From contig JAOMDA010000002.1 of assembly GCA_028345295.1 (NCBI GenBank), positions 1 to 64,000 of the forward strand: DNA of 64,000 bases. Reading direction: 5' to 3'. Shown here piece after piece: positions 54,287-62,288 of the stretch. The translations under genes and the position numbers were made by a program. Under the pieces are notes generated by a model. It saw only the letters and a program-made list of their open reading frames with translations. It ran no database searches and was not told the origin of the DNA. Origin of the DNA: Candidatus Nitrosopelagicus sp. Its GTDB lineage: Archaea; Thermoproteota; Nitrososphaeria; Nitrososphaerales; Nitrosopumilaceae. The first letter of the stretch is position 1. Each line of letters opens with the position of its first letter.

Positions 54287-55030
54287 TTGGGTAAAAGACC
54301 ATTAGTACGTAAGCGTGGCCGTGGAGGCATGCAGTTTAGGGCTGCAGTCACTAATAAGATAAAGCCTGCAAAATATCCTGGATTTGATCTTGATGGCTCT
54401 TATCAAGGCGAAATAATTGATATTGTACATGAGAGTGGACGTGACGTTCCTTTATCCAAAGTAAGATTTGATGATGGCTCAATTTCATTTATTCCAGCAA
54501 TTCTTGGAACAACAGTTGGTTCAAAAATTAACTTTTCATTAGCTGCTGAAGTCATAGATGGAAATGTAATTAGTATTCAGAATATTCCAGATGGAACAAC
54601 TGTTTGTAATGTTGAAAAACACTTTGGTGATGGTGGCGCATTAATCAAATCAGCAGGTGGGAATGCAACAGTGTTCACACATACTGAAAAAGGTGTTACA
54701 CTAAAACTTGCATCAGGAAAATTTACCACATTAAATCCAAAAAATAGAGCAATGATTGGAACACTTGCAGGTGGTGGTGTTGGAGATAGACCACTTATGC
54801 GTGCAGGTGTTAAATGGAGAAGATTTAGATCAAAAGGTCACAAATATCCAATTGTTAGAGGTGTTGCACAAGCTGCATATCAACATCCACACGGTGGCGG
54901 AAGACACCAACACGTAGGTCAGAGTTCTACCGTATCACGTAATGCACCACCAGGTGCCAAAGTAGGAAGCATTGCTGCCAGAAAAACTGGCAGAGCTAGA
55001 ATCAAAGAAAGAAAACAATCACAAAAATAG
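54287..55030 (+). CDS. rpl2: 50S ribosomal protein L2
   Basis: Large-subunit protein near the peptidyl-transferase centre, 247 residues. It starts at TTG with GKRPLVRKRGRGGMQFRA. The archaeal L2 core has VRFDDGSISFIPAILG near 62, and the conserved histidine loop VRGVAQAAYQHPHGGGRHQHVG near 200 is present; the tail is basic. It is here separated from the main ribosomal operon, divergent from cdc48. Confidence 0.96.
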   Translation: MGKRPLVRKRGRGGMQFRAAVTNKIKPAKYPGFDLDGSYQGEIIDIVHESGRDVPLSKVRFDDGSISFIPAILGTTVGSKINFSLAAEVIDGNVISIQNIPDGTTVCNVEKHFGDGGALIKSAGGNATVFTHTEKGVTLKLASGKFTTLNPKNRAMIGTLAGGGVGDRPLMRAGVKWRRFRSKGHKYPIVRGVAQAAYQHPHGGGRHQHVGQSSTVSRNAPPGAKVGSIAARKTGRARIKERKQSQK

Positions 55031-55072
55031 TTATTTCAAAAAACTGATTAATGCATATTACAAACCATCAGT

Positions 55073-55351
55073 ATGGTAGAAGAATCTGTACATATCTTAG
55101 TAACTGGAAAAGTTCAAGGTGTTTTTTTTAGACAGGCAACAAAAGTTGTTGCTGTAAAAAATAATGTTACCGGTTGGGTAAAGAATCTAGAAAGTGGTCA
55201 AGTAGAAATTCTACTGGAAGGTGACGCTCAAAATGTAAATTCAGTTATTGACTGGTGCCACAATGGTCCTGCTAATTCAAGAGTAGATGAAATTAAAATT
55301 AAACAACAAGAATTCTCAGGGCAATACTCAAATTTTGAAGTTTTGTATTAG
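55073..55351 (+). CDS. acyP: acylphosphatase
   Basis: Small alpha/beta hydrolase cleaving acyl-phosphate bonds, 92 residues. The phosphate-binding arginine is in VTGKVQGVFFRQATKVVA near 12-24, and the asparagine in VTGWVKNLESGQVEILLEGD near 35-54. Both catalytic residues are present. It follows rpl2 by 42 bases and overlaps the opposite-strand hypothetical gene by 4 bases at the 3' ends. Confidence 0.95.
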   Translation: MVEESVHILVTGKVQGVFFRQATKVVAVKNNVTGWVKNLESGQVEILLEGDAQNVNSVIDWCHNGPANSRVDEIKIKQQEFSGQYSNFEVLY

Positions 55352-55680
55352 TGAATTAAATCATACGCATCTTTTAATATTTTTTTTAGTTCAGTTGTAT
55401 CATTGTCAGGAAAAATCTCTAAAGATACAATAGGGATTTTCCTATCTTTTTGAATTTTTATTAGTATGGAATTGTGTGTTGGTTCAAAATCAGCAAACCA
55501 TCTGAAAGTCATTGATTTACAAAAAACAACCCTATGCATTCGAATATCTTCTATTGATTTGTTGCCTAGATTCAAGCAAAATACTCTCAATTCATCAAAT
55601 TTTGGTTTTACATGTTCTGGAATCTGTTTATGAAAATCCTCATACGTTCGTCCATTTCCAACTCCGATTAAATTTTCCAT
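55348..55680 (-). CDS. hypothetical protein (110 aa)
   Basis: A soluble 110-residue protein with an alpha/beta pattern: GRTYEDFHKQIPEHVKPKFDELRVFCLNLG (helix-rich) followed by strands MHRVVFCKSMTFRWFADF and NSILIKIQKDRKIPIVSLEIF. It resembles DUF5655-type domains in layout (a phenylalanine-rich strand pair after a helical start), but I cannot confirm this. No catalytic motif is seen. It lies immediately downstream of the SRP RNA, whose 3' end is 51 bases upstream of this ATG on the same strand. Confidence 0.65.
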   Translation of the reverse strand: MENLIGVGNGRTYEDFHKQIPEHVKPKFDELRVFCLNLGNKSIEDIRMHRVVFCKSMTFRWFADFEPTHNSILIKIQKDRKIPIVSLEIFPDNDTTELKKILKDAYDLIH

Positions 55681-55719
55681 ATCATACTTCTTTTAATTCA
55701 TAATTTAATGATATATTTG

Positions 55720-55727
55720 AAAAATTT
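55720..55727 (-). terminator. T-run after the SRP RNA
   Basis: On the minus strand the SRP RNA 3' end is followed within a few bases by AAATTTTT, an oligo-T tract of the kind that ends archaeal transcription. No stable hairpin precedes it other than the RNA's own terminal helix. Confidence 0.4.
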
Positions 55728-55730
55728 AGT

Positions 55731-56044
55731 GTAGTAGCCCTGCTGGTTCTAGTCTAGACTAATAGCCCCATTTCAAGGCATACAAGATCCGCCACGTTGA
55801 CGAGGAAGCGTGGATGCTCCAACTTAGGATTGCTCCCTCCCGGACCTCATCCCTTTCGATGGTTCGGTCTTAAGAATTATCCCTTCGGATAATCTCAGTC
55901 CTGCAACCACCCGCCTCGGCGTGATTTCATTTCCGCACACCAAGCGGGAATTATCTGTCTAGAGATTTACCCAGCAGTTACTGATCTCTGCTTATAGCCG
56001 GTTTCAGAATAGGGCACGGCTGGCACCCTGATCCTCCCTACTAC
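55731..56044 (-). ncRNA. ffs: signal recognition particle (7S) RNA
   Basis: About 314-base structured RNA on the minus strand. The ends pair (GTAGTAG with CTACTAC, helix 1 of archaeal SRP RNA). Helix 8 shows the SRP54-binding signature GAGGTCCGGGAGGGAGCA with a GGGA tetraloop and the asymmetric internal loop. Helix 6 shows GATTATCC-GAAG-GGATAATTC, a GNAR tetraloop that binds SRP19. No reading frame spans the region, and its GC content is much higher than the flanks. End points come from the terminal helix and are approximate. Confidence 0.93.
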
Positions 56045-56060
56045 GATCTTACTTAGAACT

Positions 56061-56990
56061 TTATGTTATATTTGAATTGGATCTTTCTTTCTTGAGGTTT
56101 GTTATCATGGTGCATACGGAACAAATTTTTCCAGTACATTCATTCCCACAAATATCACAATTTCTTTTTTCTTTTTCATCATTATTTTTCATAATATCAG
56201 AAATTTTTAGAATTGAATGATACATACTGTTTTTAATTCCACTTCGATTGTCTTCTAACATATTAAGAAATTCACGTATTTCAGTTCTTATTCCTTCATT
56301 CATGTGGGGACAAGGTTCTGATTGAAATGGTAAATTATTGGTAAATGCATAAAATACAATTTCAGATTCATAGATTTCTGAAAGTGGTTTTATTTTCCTA
56401 AGTTCTACGTTTTCATTATCAGGATTCATCCATCCAATTCTGTTTGTATCTCCTGATAATGTGTTTATCAAAAATGTCTGTAAAATATCATCAAGATTAT
56501 GTCCAGTTGCAATTACATTAGCTCCAATCTGTCTTGCAGCATGATCGAGTGCTCTTCTTCTAAAAGTACCACAAATAGAACATGATGAAGTTTTTTCGTT
56601 TTCTCTAAGTTCTAGTGATTCAGTTAGTGTTACATCAAATAGTTCCTTGTACGAGTATATCTTGAATTCTACATCTAGTTTTGAACAAAACTCCTTTACT
56701 ATATTTAATGCCTCATCTCTATAACCCGGAATACCTTCATCTATTGTAACTGCTATAATTCTGAAATTATGAGTTTGAGACATTTTTTTTAATGTATCAA
56801 GCAGAACAAGGGAATCCTTTCCTCCAGAAACTCCCACACATACCAAATCACCATTTTTAATCATCTTATATTTTGAGATTGTTTTTGCTGTTTTTCTTAG
56901 AATTGAGTTGGAAAAACATTCAGAACATAGATTTTCACCAGAATATTTTCTGGAATAAACTGCAACATTTTGGCATTTATCACATTGCAT
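56061..56990 (-). CDS. ncsA: tRNA 2-thiolation enzyme (NcsA/TtuA/Ctu1 family)
   Basis: PP-loop ATPase that adenylates and thiolates uridine in tRNA (position 34 or 54), 309 residues. N-terminal zinc knuckles CDKCQ...CSECF are at residues 3-25, the PP-loop VCVGVSGGKDSLVLLDTL near 52, the catalytic CSICGTFRRRALD near 137 (CxxC), and IATGHNLDDILQTFLIN near 163. A C-terminal zinc site CDICGNECTGKICSVC is near 285. Start ATG. The SRP RNA gene follows on the same strand with its TATA box inside this 3' end. Confidence 0.92.
   Translation of the reverse strand: MQCDKCQNVAVYSRKYSGENLCSECFSNSILRKTAKTISKYKMIKNGDLVCVGVSGGKDSLVLLDTLKKMSQTHNFRIIAVTIDEGIPGYRDEALNIVKEFCSKLDVEFKIYSYKELFDVTLTESLELRENEKTSSCSICGTFRRRALDHAARQIGANVIATGHNLDDILQTFLINTLSGDTNRIGWMNPDNENVELRKIKPLSEIYESEIVFYAFTNNLPFQSEPCPHMNEGIRTEIREFLNMLEDNRSGIKNSMYHSILKISDIMKNNDEKEKRNCDICGNECTGKICSVCTMITNLKKERSNSNIT
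56066..56073 (-). promoter_or_regulatory. TATA box of the SRP RNA gene
   Basis: On the minus strand AAATATAA is centred about 25 bases before the SRP RNA 5' end. It lies inside the last codons of the upstream thiolation gene. Confidence 0.55.
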
Positions 56991-57026
56991 AATTAGAAAA
57001 ATGTCTATTGTTTAATATCTCATTCT

Positions 57027-58229
57027 TTAGATTGTAAACCAACCTGATTTCATATAAGATAATCCTATATTTAGTCCAAATATTATGAACGTGAATGCAT
57101 ATACAGTCATCATTGTCCCATTTACTGCTTTTTCAGAAATTTTCTTGTCAATTATAGTATGGATAAATTTTCCTCCATCTAAAATTGGTAATGGAAGCAT
57201 GTTGATAATTCCTATAAAAAATGAAATCATCCATAACCATAACAGAAACATCGAAACATGAGGATTACTCCACTCTATGAAATTATAGATTGGCTTGAAT
57301 GATAAATTATTGTCTCGCATAATTCCTACCAAACCTCTTTCAGGATCATCTGGTGAAGGCATTATTGTTATAGGAAATAAAATTTCTTGATCATCTCTTA
57401 GTATTACTACATCTACTGTTTCTCCTGGCTTCAGATCAACCTTCTGAAAATCCATCGGCGAAATAATCCTAACACCATCGATATTTGTAATAATATCATT
57501 TTCTTTTATTCCGGCTTTTTCAGCTCCACCTCCTTCAATTACTGATAAAACCAATACACCATCAGGTGATTCATAAAACCAACCCAAAAATGGTTCAGGT
57601 AGTATCATTGCAAATAATGGATTTGTAAGTAATATTGCACCTAATACAAATGCAAAGAGAACATTTGACGTAGCTCCAGCACCAATTACTCTTAATCTAG
57701 AGACTTTTTTTGCTTTATCGAATTCTTCTTCATCAGGTTCTACAAACCCCGCAAACATTGCAATAAAGATTGCAAATCCACCAGTTTTTATCTTAATTTT
57801 CTCAAGTGTTGCAACTATTCCATGTGCACCTTCATGCATCACTAAAACAATTGGTATTGATAATAGAAAGTATAGTATTGCAGAAGCAGATGTTAAAGTA
57901 ACACCTGGAATTAAGACTGTTAGTTCTGCAAATTCAGTTGGTTCAAGAAAGAAATTTGCAATATTTGAAAATAAGAACCAAAATGCAAAACCCATCATTA
58001 AGAATCCAGCAATAACACTGACATCTGCAAAAACTCTGATACCACGTTTTGTTCTTCCAAGTAATCTAGTTAGTGCAGATTGAACCTTATAATTTTTGTA
58101 TGTAAGACTGTATGGTTTTATTGTAAAACCATATTTTTCCAGTTTTAGTACTTTTGCTGTGATAAAAATTCCTACCCAAGCGATTAGAACGTAAATTATT
58201 GCATTATCAGTTATAAAATCTAATTCCAT
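57027..58229 (-). CDS. site-2-protease-type M50 membrane metalloprotease with PDZ domain
   Basis: Intramembrane zinc protease of 400 residues from the ATG at 58229. The ORF track extends 31 residues upstream, into and beyond the divergent cutA start, and is rejected. The zinc motif VLVMHEGAHGIVATLE (HExxH) is near 130. A PDZ domain covers about residues 230-310 (GGGAEKAGIKENDIITNIDGV). The third ligand motif is LPILDGGKFIH near 355. Five or six membrane helices. Family members cleave regulators within the membrane; its target is unknown. Confidence 0.9.
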   Translation of the reverse strand: MELDFITDNAIIYVLIAWVGIFITAKVLKLEKYGFTIKPYSLTYKNYKVQSALTRLLGRTKRGIRVFADVSVIAGFLMMGFAFWFLFSNIANFFLEPTEFAELTVLIPGVTLTSASAILYFLLSIPIVLVMHEGAHGIVATLEKIKIKTGGFAIFIAMFAGFVEPDEEEFDKAKKVSRLRVIGAGATSNVLFAFVLGAILLTNPLFAMILPEPFLGWFYESPDGVLVLSVIEGGGAEKAGIKENDIITNIDGVRIISPMDFQKVDLKPGETVDVVILRDDQEILFPITIMPSPDDPERGLVGIMRDNNLSFKPIYNFIEWSNPHVSMFLLWLWMISFFIGIINMLPLPILDGGKFIHTIIDKKISEKAVNGTMMTVYAFTFIIFGLNIGLSYMKSGWFTI

Positions 58230-58272
58230 GTGAACGGTAATTTTTTTTAGTATCGTACATTTATCGGTTACT

Positions 58273-58584
58273 ATGGCTTCAGTGATTATCATCTCAACAT
58301 TTCCAGATAAAAAATCAATCACAAATATTGCAAATCAATTAGTAAAGAGAAAATTTGTAGCATGTGTGAATATTACCAAGATCTCATCAATTTATTCATG
58401 GAAAGGAAAGATTGAAAATCAGTCAGAATATCTAGGAATTTTCAAAACTACTAGAAAAAATTTGAAAATTCTAAAAAAAGAATTACAAAGACTTCATCCT
58501 TATGATGTCCCGGAAATTGCTGAGATTAATCCTAGCTCAATAAACAAACCATATTTGAAATGGTTAACTGAAGCTACAGTTTAA
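58273..58584 (+). CDS. cutA: divalent-cation tolerance protein CutA1
   Basis: Trimeric ferredoxin-like protein linked to copper tolerance and metal binding, 103 residues. ISTFPDKKSITNIANQLVKRKFVACVNI, SSIYSWKGKIENQSEYLGIFKTT and HPYDVPEIAEINPSSINKPYLKWL are all typical. The conserved cysteine in FVACVNI is present. It is divergent from the M50 protease and overlaps pelota by 4 bases at the 3' end. Confidence 0.95.
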   Translation: MASVIIISTFPDKKSITNIANQLVKRKFVACVNITKISSIYSWKGKIENQSEYLGIFKTTRKNLKILKKELQRLHPYDVPEIAEINPSSINKPYLKWLTEATV

Positions 58585-59633
58585 CCAGTTACTGGAAATC
58601 TCAGTAGAGATATTATTCCACCCAAGCCAGAGACACGCAGGCCTACATCAGTTGTACTGTCAACACTGAAAATTTTACCACCTTTTGCCTCAACATCATT
58701 TAGAAAGTCCACCACCATTTGTTCATCAAAGTCTTGAATGACTTTCTCAGAGAATACCAATGATTCTATAGCACCAAACTCGTTTGCTTTTCGTGTTTCT
58801 TCTAATCCCATCGAAAATTTCTTACTTGTTTTGTTAGCTAGAAACATCACTTGATCTATAATCTCAGATACTTTACCGAGCTTACTATCCGACATTATTT
58901 CCTTCATGCTTTCTGATTTAGTAAAAATATGAATTCCATCCTCACCACCAGAATCAACACCTTCAATTACCTTGATCTGAATTTTTTGTCCTAAACTAGT
59001 TTTAGAAAGAAAATTTCCAAACTTTTTTCGTGTTTCTCCAGGTCCAAAAATCAATAAAATGTCATCTTTTTGAATAATTGTTGATAATGCTTTAGTTACA
59101 TCATCAAAGAATTTTTCTATTTTGAAATTACTTTTGTATCTTTTTCCACTTGAACCAGAATACATGTTTGGTAAAAGATGTAGATGTGTTCCTTTGAGTC
59201 TACCTATACCACAATCTCCTGTGTCTATAGCAACCAAAAGAAATGTCTCACCATGATCTTTTGCTCTAGCAAGTTTTCTTTCAACAGAAGACCATTTCTT
59301 CTTTTCAAGATTGAATGGTTGTTCGATCTTTATAATAAATGAGTGATGTGAACCATGTGGTACTGCATCATTATTTGATTCTGTGATTATTCCTCCTACA
59401 CGAATTCTGTCTAATACATCATCCAAAGATATTTTTTCAACTTCAATTGCCAGTCTAATTTTTATTCTCTCACCTTTATCTGGCCGTGAATATTCTTTTT
59501 CTTGTTTTATAACACGTGTTGTTTCTCCAATAATCTTATTCCCCTTTTTGATTAATCTGCGAATTGTCAGTAAATCATCTGAATCTTCAGCAATAAATGA
59601 GATTGTATTATCGTCAAGCGTTTTGGTAATCAT
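58581..59633 (-). CDS. pelA: mRNA surveillance protein pelota (Dom34)
   Basis: eRF1-like protein that rescues stalled ribosomes with aEF1alpha/ABCE1, 350 residues. The N-terminal Sm-like domain (DSDDLLTIRRLIKKGN, TTRVIK) covers 1-125, the central domain 130-255 (LLVAIDTGDCGIGRL, LIFGPGETRKKFGNF) and the C-terminal L30e-like domain 260-350 (GAIESLVFSEKV, GGIISLLRFPV). No GGQ motif is present, which separates it from release factor eRF1. Confidence 0.95.
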   Translation of the reverse strand: MITKTLDDNTISFIAEDSDDLLTIRRLIKKGNKIIGETTRVIKQEKEYSRPDKGERIKIRLAIEVEKISLDDVLDRIRVGGIITESNNDAVPHGSHHSFIIKIEQPFNLEKKKWSSVERKLARAKDHGETFLLVAIDTGDCGIGRLKGTHLHLLPNMYSGSSGKRYKSNFKIEKFFDDVTKALSTIIQKDDILLIFGPGETRKKFGNFLSKTSLGQKIQIKVIEGVDSGGEDGIHIFTKSESMKEIMSDSKLGKVSEIIDQVMFLANKTSKKFSMGLEETRKANEFGAIESLVFSEKVIQDFDEQMVVDFLNDVEAKGGKIFSVDSTTDVGLRVSGLGGIISLLRFPVTG

Positions 59634-59671
59634 ATTTTTTTTTAGTATATCTTAATTAAAAAGCCAACTTA

Positions 59672-60082
59672 TTATTCTGAGCCAGTCTGTTGTTCTTCTG
59701 CTTTCTTTTTTAGATAGTTTTCAACCCAATCCAAAGTAATAACACCACCCTCCGCGAGATTAACTAAGGAATTTGATGATGCTTCTCCTTTTACCTTACC
59801 GGTATTTCGTCTAATCTGACGCCATTTCAAACTAGTATTTCCACTTTTTGAGGAATAGATAATTCCTAATACATCTCTAGCATTAACAAAAGTGATCTCT
59901 CTAATTTTTTTTAGAGTTACTTTGTCTGCTGCCTCAACATAAATCGAACCTTTATCTTCATCACGTTCAGGAAAAACTTCAGGATCTTCAAGATAACTCC
60001 GTGGAGCAAAAGAACTACAAGTGCTTGCTATCACAAACCGTCTGAAATTTTCCACTGTTGAGGGCGCATCAATTGTTACCAT
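59672..60082 (-). CDS. hypothetical protein (136 aa)
   Basis: A soluble 136-residue protein with MVTIDAPSTVENFRRFVIAS, the acidic stretch LEDPEVFPERDEDKGSIYVEAADKV near 31-55, then VNARDVLGIIYSSKSGNTSLKWRQIRRNTGKVKGE near 76-110, and a C-terminal helix VENYLKKKAEEQQTGSE. The basic middle and mixed charge suggest nucleic-acid or ribosome association, but I recognise no family. It is upstream of pelA on the same strand (38-base gap) and divergent from the C/D sRNA. Confidence 0.7.
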   Translation of the reverse strand: MVTIDAPSTVENFRRFVIASTCSSFAPRSYLEDPEVFPERDEDKGSIYVEAADKVTLKKIREITFVNARDVLGIIYSSKSGNTSLKWRQIRRNTGKVKGEASSNSLVNLAEGGVITLDWVENYLKKKAEEQQTGSE

Positions 60083-60155
60083 TTCTAATCCATGTAATTT
60101 TCTTACTTATCAAGCTTCGTGAAAGATTCAAGTAAGTATAATTCATATTTTATAA

Positions 60156-60218
60156 TGCAGGCAATGATGCAAAATATCCTTTGATTTGATGATAGGGATC
60201 TTGAGTTCTGAGCCTGCA
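60156..60218 (+). ncRNA. C/D box small RNA (2'-O-methylation guide)
   Basis: A 63-base element in the 173-base divergent gap with the full archaeal C/D layout. Terminal stem TGCAGGC pairs perfectly with GCCTGCA at 60212-60218. Box C ATGATGC is at 60164-60170 (consensus RUGAUGA, one change), and D' TTGA follows a 10-base guide at 60181-60184. C' TTGATGA is at 60186-60192. Box D CTGA at 60208-60211 follows a 15-base guide. AT-rich TATA-like sequence lies just upstream and a T-run at 60226-60230. Targets cannot be named without rRNA and tRNA sequences. Confidence 0.78.
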
Positions 60219-60255
60219 CTCTAGATTTTTATGATTAGAGTTACAAACAATACTA

Positions 60256-60675
60256 ATGAAATCATTAACAAAGTATCTATCTTTTAAAACAAAATCTAAA
60301 AAAGAATTTGTTAACATAACTTCAGATATAGAAAAATTAGTTCAAGAAAGTGGTGTTAAGAACGGTTTGTGTCTAGTCAATGCAATGCACATTACTGCTA
60401 GTGTATTCATTAATGATAATGAGTCGGGGTTACACAAAGATTATGATAAATGGCTTGAGAACTTGGCACCTCATTCACCAATTGAGCAGTATCAACATAA
60501 TAACACTGGTGAAGATAATGCTGATGCACATCTTAAACGTCAAGTAATGGGACGAGAAGTTGTTGTTGCAATTACAAATTATGAATTAGATTTTGGACCA
60601 TGGGAAGCCATATTTTACGGAGAGTTTGATGGTCAGAGAACTAAAAGAGTTTTAGTAAAAATCATTGGCGAATAA
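60256..60675 (+). CDS. yjbQ: YjbQ family protein (UPF0047)
   Basis: A 139-residue protein of the UPF0047/YjbQ family; some members have weak thiamin-phosphate-synthase activity. [39 protein letters not shown] covers residues 19-58, and [17 protein letters not shown] near 95 with [25 protein letters not shown] at the end complete the signature. The conserved His residues in AMHIT and ADAHLKRQ are present. It follows the C/D sRNA on the same strand; the physiological role is unsettled. Confidence 0.92.
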   Translation: MKSLTKYLSFKTKSKKEFVNITSDIEKLVQESGVKNGLCLVNAMHITASVFINDNESGLHKDYDKWLENLAPHSPIEQYQHNNTGEDNADAHLKRQVMGREVVVAITNYELDFGPWEAIFYGEFDGQRTKRVLVKIIGE

Positions 60676-60678
60676 AAT

Positions 60679-60843
60679 CTAACCAAAGTCTGTATCACGT
60701 TTTTGTGACTGTTGTTCATTTTTCCTTGCTGCTTCTCGAAACTCTTCATCATGATTTTGTCTACCATGAGTACATTTTACGCAACCAAGGATTCTACCAT
60801 TAGGATCCTTTTCAAATTCATTACATCCACAAAAACATGCCAT
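60679..60843 (-). CDS. cysteine-rich microprotein (54 aa)
   Basis: A 54-residue frame on the minus strand, missed by the ORF track. ACFCGCNEFEKDPNGRILGCVKCTHG gives five cysteines in a CxCxC...CxxC pattern in the first 23 residues, enough for a zinc or Fe-S site. The rest is a charged helix (EEFREAARKNEQQSQKRD). It lies 41 bases upstream of nothing on its own strand except yjbQ's 3' end (opposite strand, 3 bases away) and just downstream of the DtxR-like gene. The ATG start is preceded by AT-rich sequence. Function unknown. Confidence 0.68.
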   Translation of the reverse strand: MACFCGCNEFEKDPNGRILGCVKCTHGRQNHDEEFREAARKNEQQSQKRDTDFG

Positions 60844-60884
60844 AAAATTTCATTCTTTTTTTAGTATATCTTCTTTTGTAAGTT

Positions 60885-61352
60885 TTATTGACCTCTTGAA
60901 GTTTTACAACATTCTCCCATGGGTATCTCTCGACCTCTTGGGCTTTTACTAGGACAGTTTAACATTACACATAATGCATCAGTAAATTGCTTACTCATAT
61001 GATGTTCTATACCACAAACCATTTCTTCGTCAATTTCAATTTTTAAAGCACTATCCATCAAAACTTCTAACAAACGACTATTTCGAATCATAGATGCTGC
61101 AATATTGTCCCCAGATTCTGTCAGTGAGACTCCTGCTTTGTTATATTTTACTAAATCTCTTTCAGCTAGTTTTTTTAGCATTTGTACCACACTTGGTTGA
61201 CGTACATTTAGTCTCTTTGCGATTGTACTTATTTTAACATCACCACCTTTCTCTCTAATATGCCAAATAGCTTTTAGATACATTTCTGTATGCTCTGCTT
61301 CTGCTGTACCTACAAAGAGTACCTCATCATCATTTAGTGCATCCATACTCAA
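60885..61352 (-). CDS. DtxR/MntR-family metal-dependent repressor
   Basis: A 155-residue regulator. The winged helix-turn-helix spans about 20-85 (EMYLKAIWHIREKGGDVKISTIAKRLNVRQPSVVQMLKKLAERDLV). The metal-binding dimerisation domain has the expected CGIEHHMSKQFTDAL near 112 (Cys-x2-Glu-His), and the C-terminal CCKTSRGQ replaces the SH3-like domain found in DtxR itself, as in MntR-length proteins. Two starts are possible (MS or codon 3, MDALN). It probably controls iron or manganese uptake. It is downstream of a TrmB regulator on the same strand. Confidence 0.88.
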   Translation of the reverse strand: MSMDALNDDEVLFVGTAEAEHTEMYLKAIWHIREKGGDVKISTIAKRLNVRQPSVVQMLKKLAERDLVKYNKAGVSLTESGDNIAASMIRNSRLLEVLMDSALKIEIDEEMVCGIEHHMSKQFTDALCVMLNCPSKSPRGREIPMGECCKTSRGQ

Positions 61353-61406
61353 TAATGAAAAATTGTTTTATTAAGTATTCACTTGTTTATTGTACAACAA
61401 TCCAAA

Positions 61407-62177
61407 TTATTTTACTTGGATGGAATCTTTTAGTAGGTATTCGAAATACTCTCTTGCAAACCCAGCTAGTCCTGAGTGATCTGCCCAAATTGCGACCACA
61501 TCTGATGAGATAGAACTACTTATGTCCGGACCTAGTAAAATCACAACATATCGCTTATCACAAATAATACCTCCACCAAATAATCCTTCTTTTACTTTTA
61601 CTTTGGCTACTCTTGAAATAGAATTTAGTGATTCTTTATCAAGTTTATCAGATGTAAGAATTGTAATCTCAACTCCCTTGTCATGTAATTGTCGTAATTT
61701 TGGTAATGCTTGTTTAACAATAGCTTCACCTGCTTGAGGCACAGCTATCATTACTTCAGTTCTGCAAAGTTCAACTAATTCCATTATCTTTGCAACAATA
61801 TTCATTATTCCAGATATTACCCAAATGTCAGGTTTTTCACTGGTGCCACTTTTTTCGTATAGTGGGATTAATTCTGTCAAAATTGAATTTTGGTTTTTTG
61901 AAAACTCTGTTTCTAAATTTTGCTTAGTTGTTTCAAGTGCAGTTGACGGTGATTTTGCAAAATATTTTGTTGGTCTTGAATCATCAGAACCAATCCAACC
62001 TCTTTCTTCCAATGTTCCTAGAACTTCATAAATCTTTGAATAAGGAACACCCGAACTCTGGCTAAGTTCTGATGCATTTAATTCTCCACCTTTTAGTAAT
62101 GCAGTATAAGTTTTGATCTCATAACTTGTCAGACCAATCTTTTCAAGTGACTTTTTTGTCTTATCTGAGATACTCAT
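61407..62177 (-). CDS. TrmB-family transcriptional regulator
   Basis: A 256-residue archaeal sugar-sensing-type regulator. The N-terminal winged helix (KIGLTSYEIKTYTALLKGGELNASELSQSSGVPYSKIYEVLGTLEERGWI) spans 12-62. A short coiled coil follows near 70-105, then a phospholipase-D-like effector domain (VMIAVPQAGEAIVKQALPKL near 148, EITILTSDKLDKES near 173). It is divergent from the Tes-like radical SAM gene with a 111-base gap, so it may control that gene; the ligand is not readable. Confidence 0.88.
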   Translation of the reverse strand: MSISDKTKKSLEKIGLTSYEIKTYTALLKGGELNASELSQSSGVPYSKIYEVLGTLEERGWIGSDDSRPTKYFAKSPSTALETTKQNLETEFSKNQNSILTELIPLYEKSGTSEKPDIWVISGIMNIVAKIMELVELCRTEVMIAVPQAGEAIVKQALPKLRQLHDKGVEITILTSDKLDKESLNSISRVAKVKVKEGLFGGGIICDKRYVVILLGPDISSSISSDVVAIWADHSGLAGFAREYFEYLLKDSIQVK

Positions 62178-62288
62178 GCGATCAATTCCTAATTTTGATA
62201 TTTATATTGCATATATACCCATTACCCATTTCATCTGGTGGAGAGTAGGAATTGGATTATATAGTAAGTTTGAAAAATTTTGTTATAC

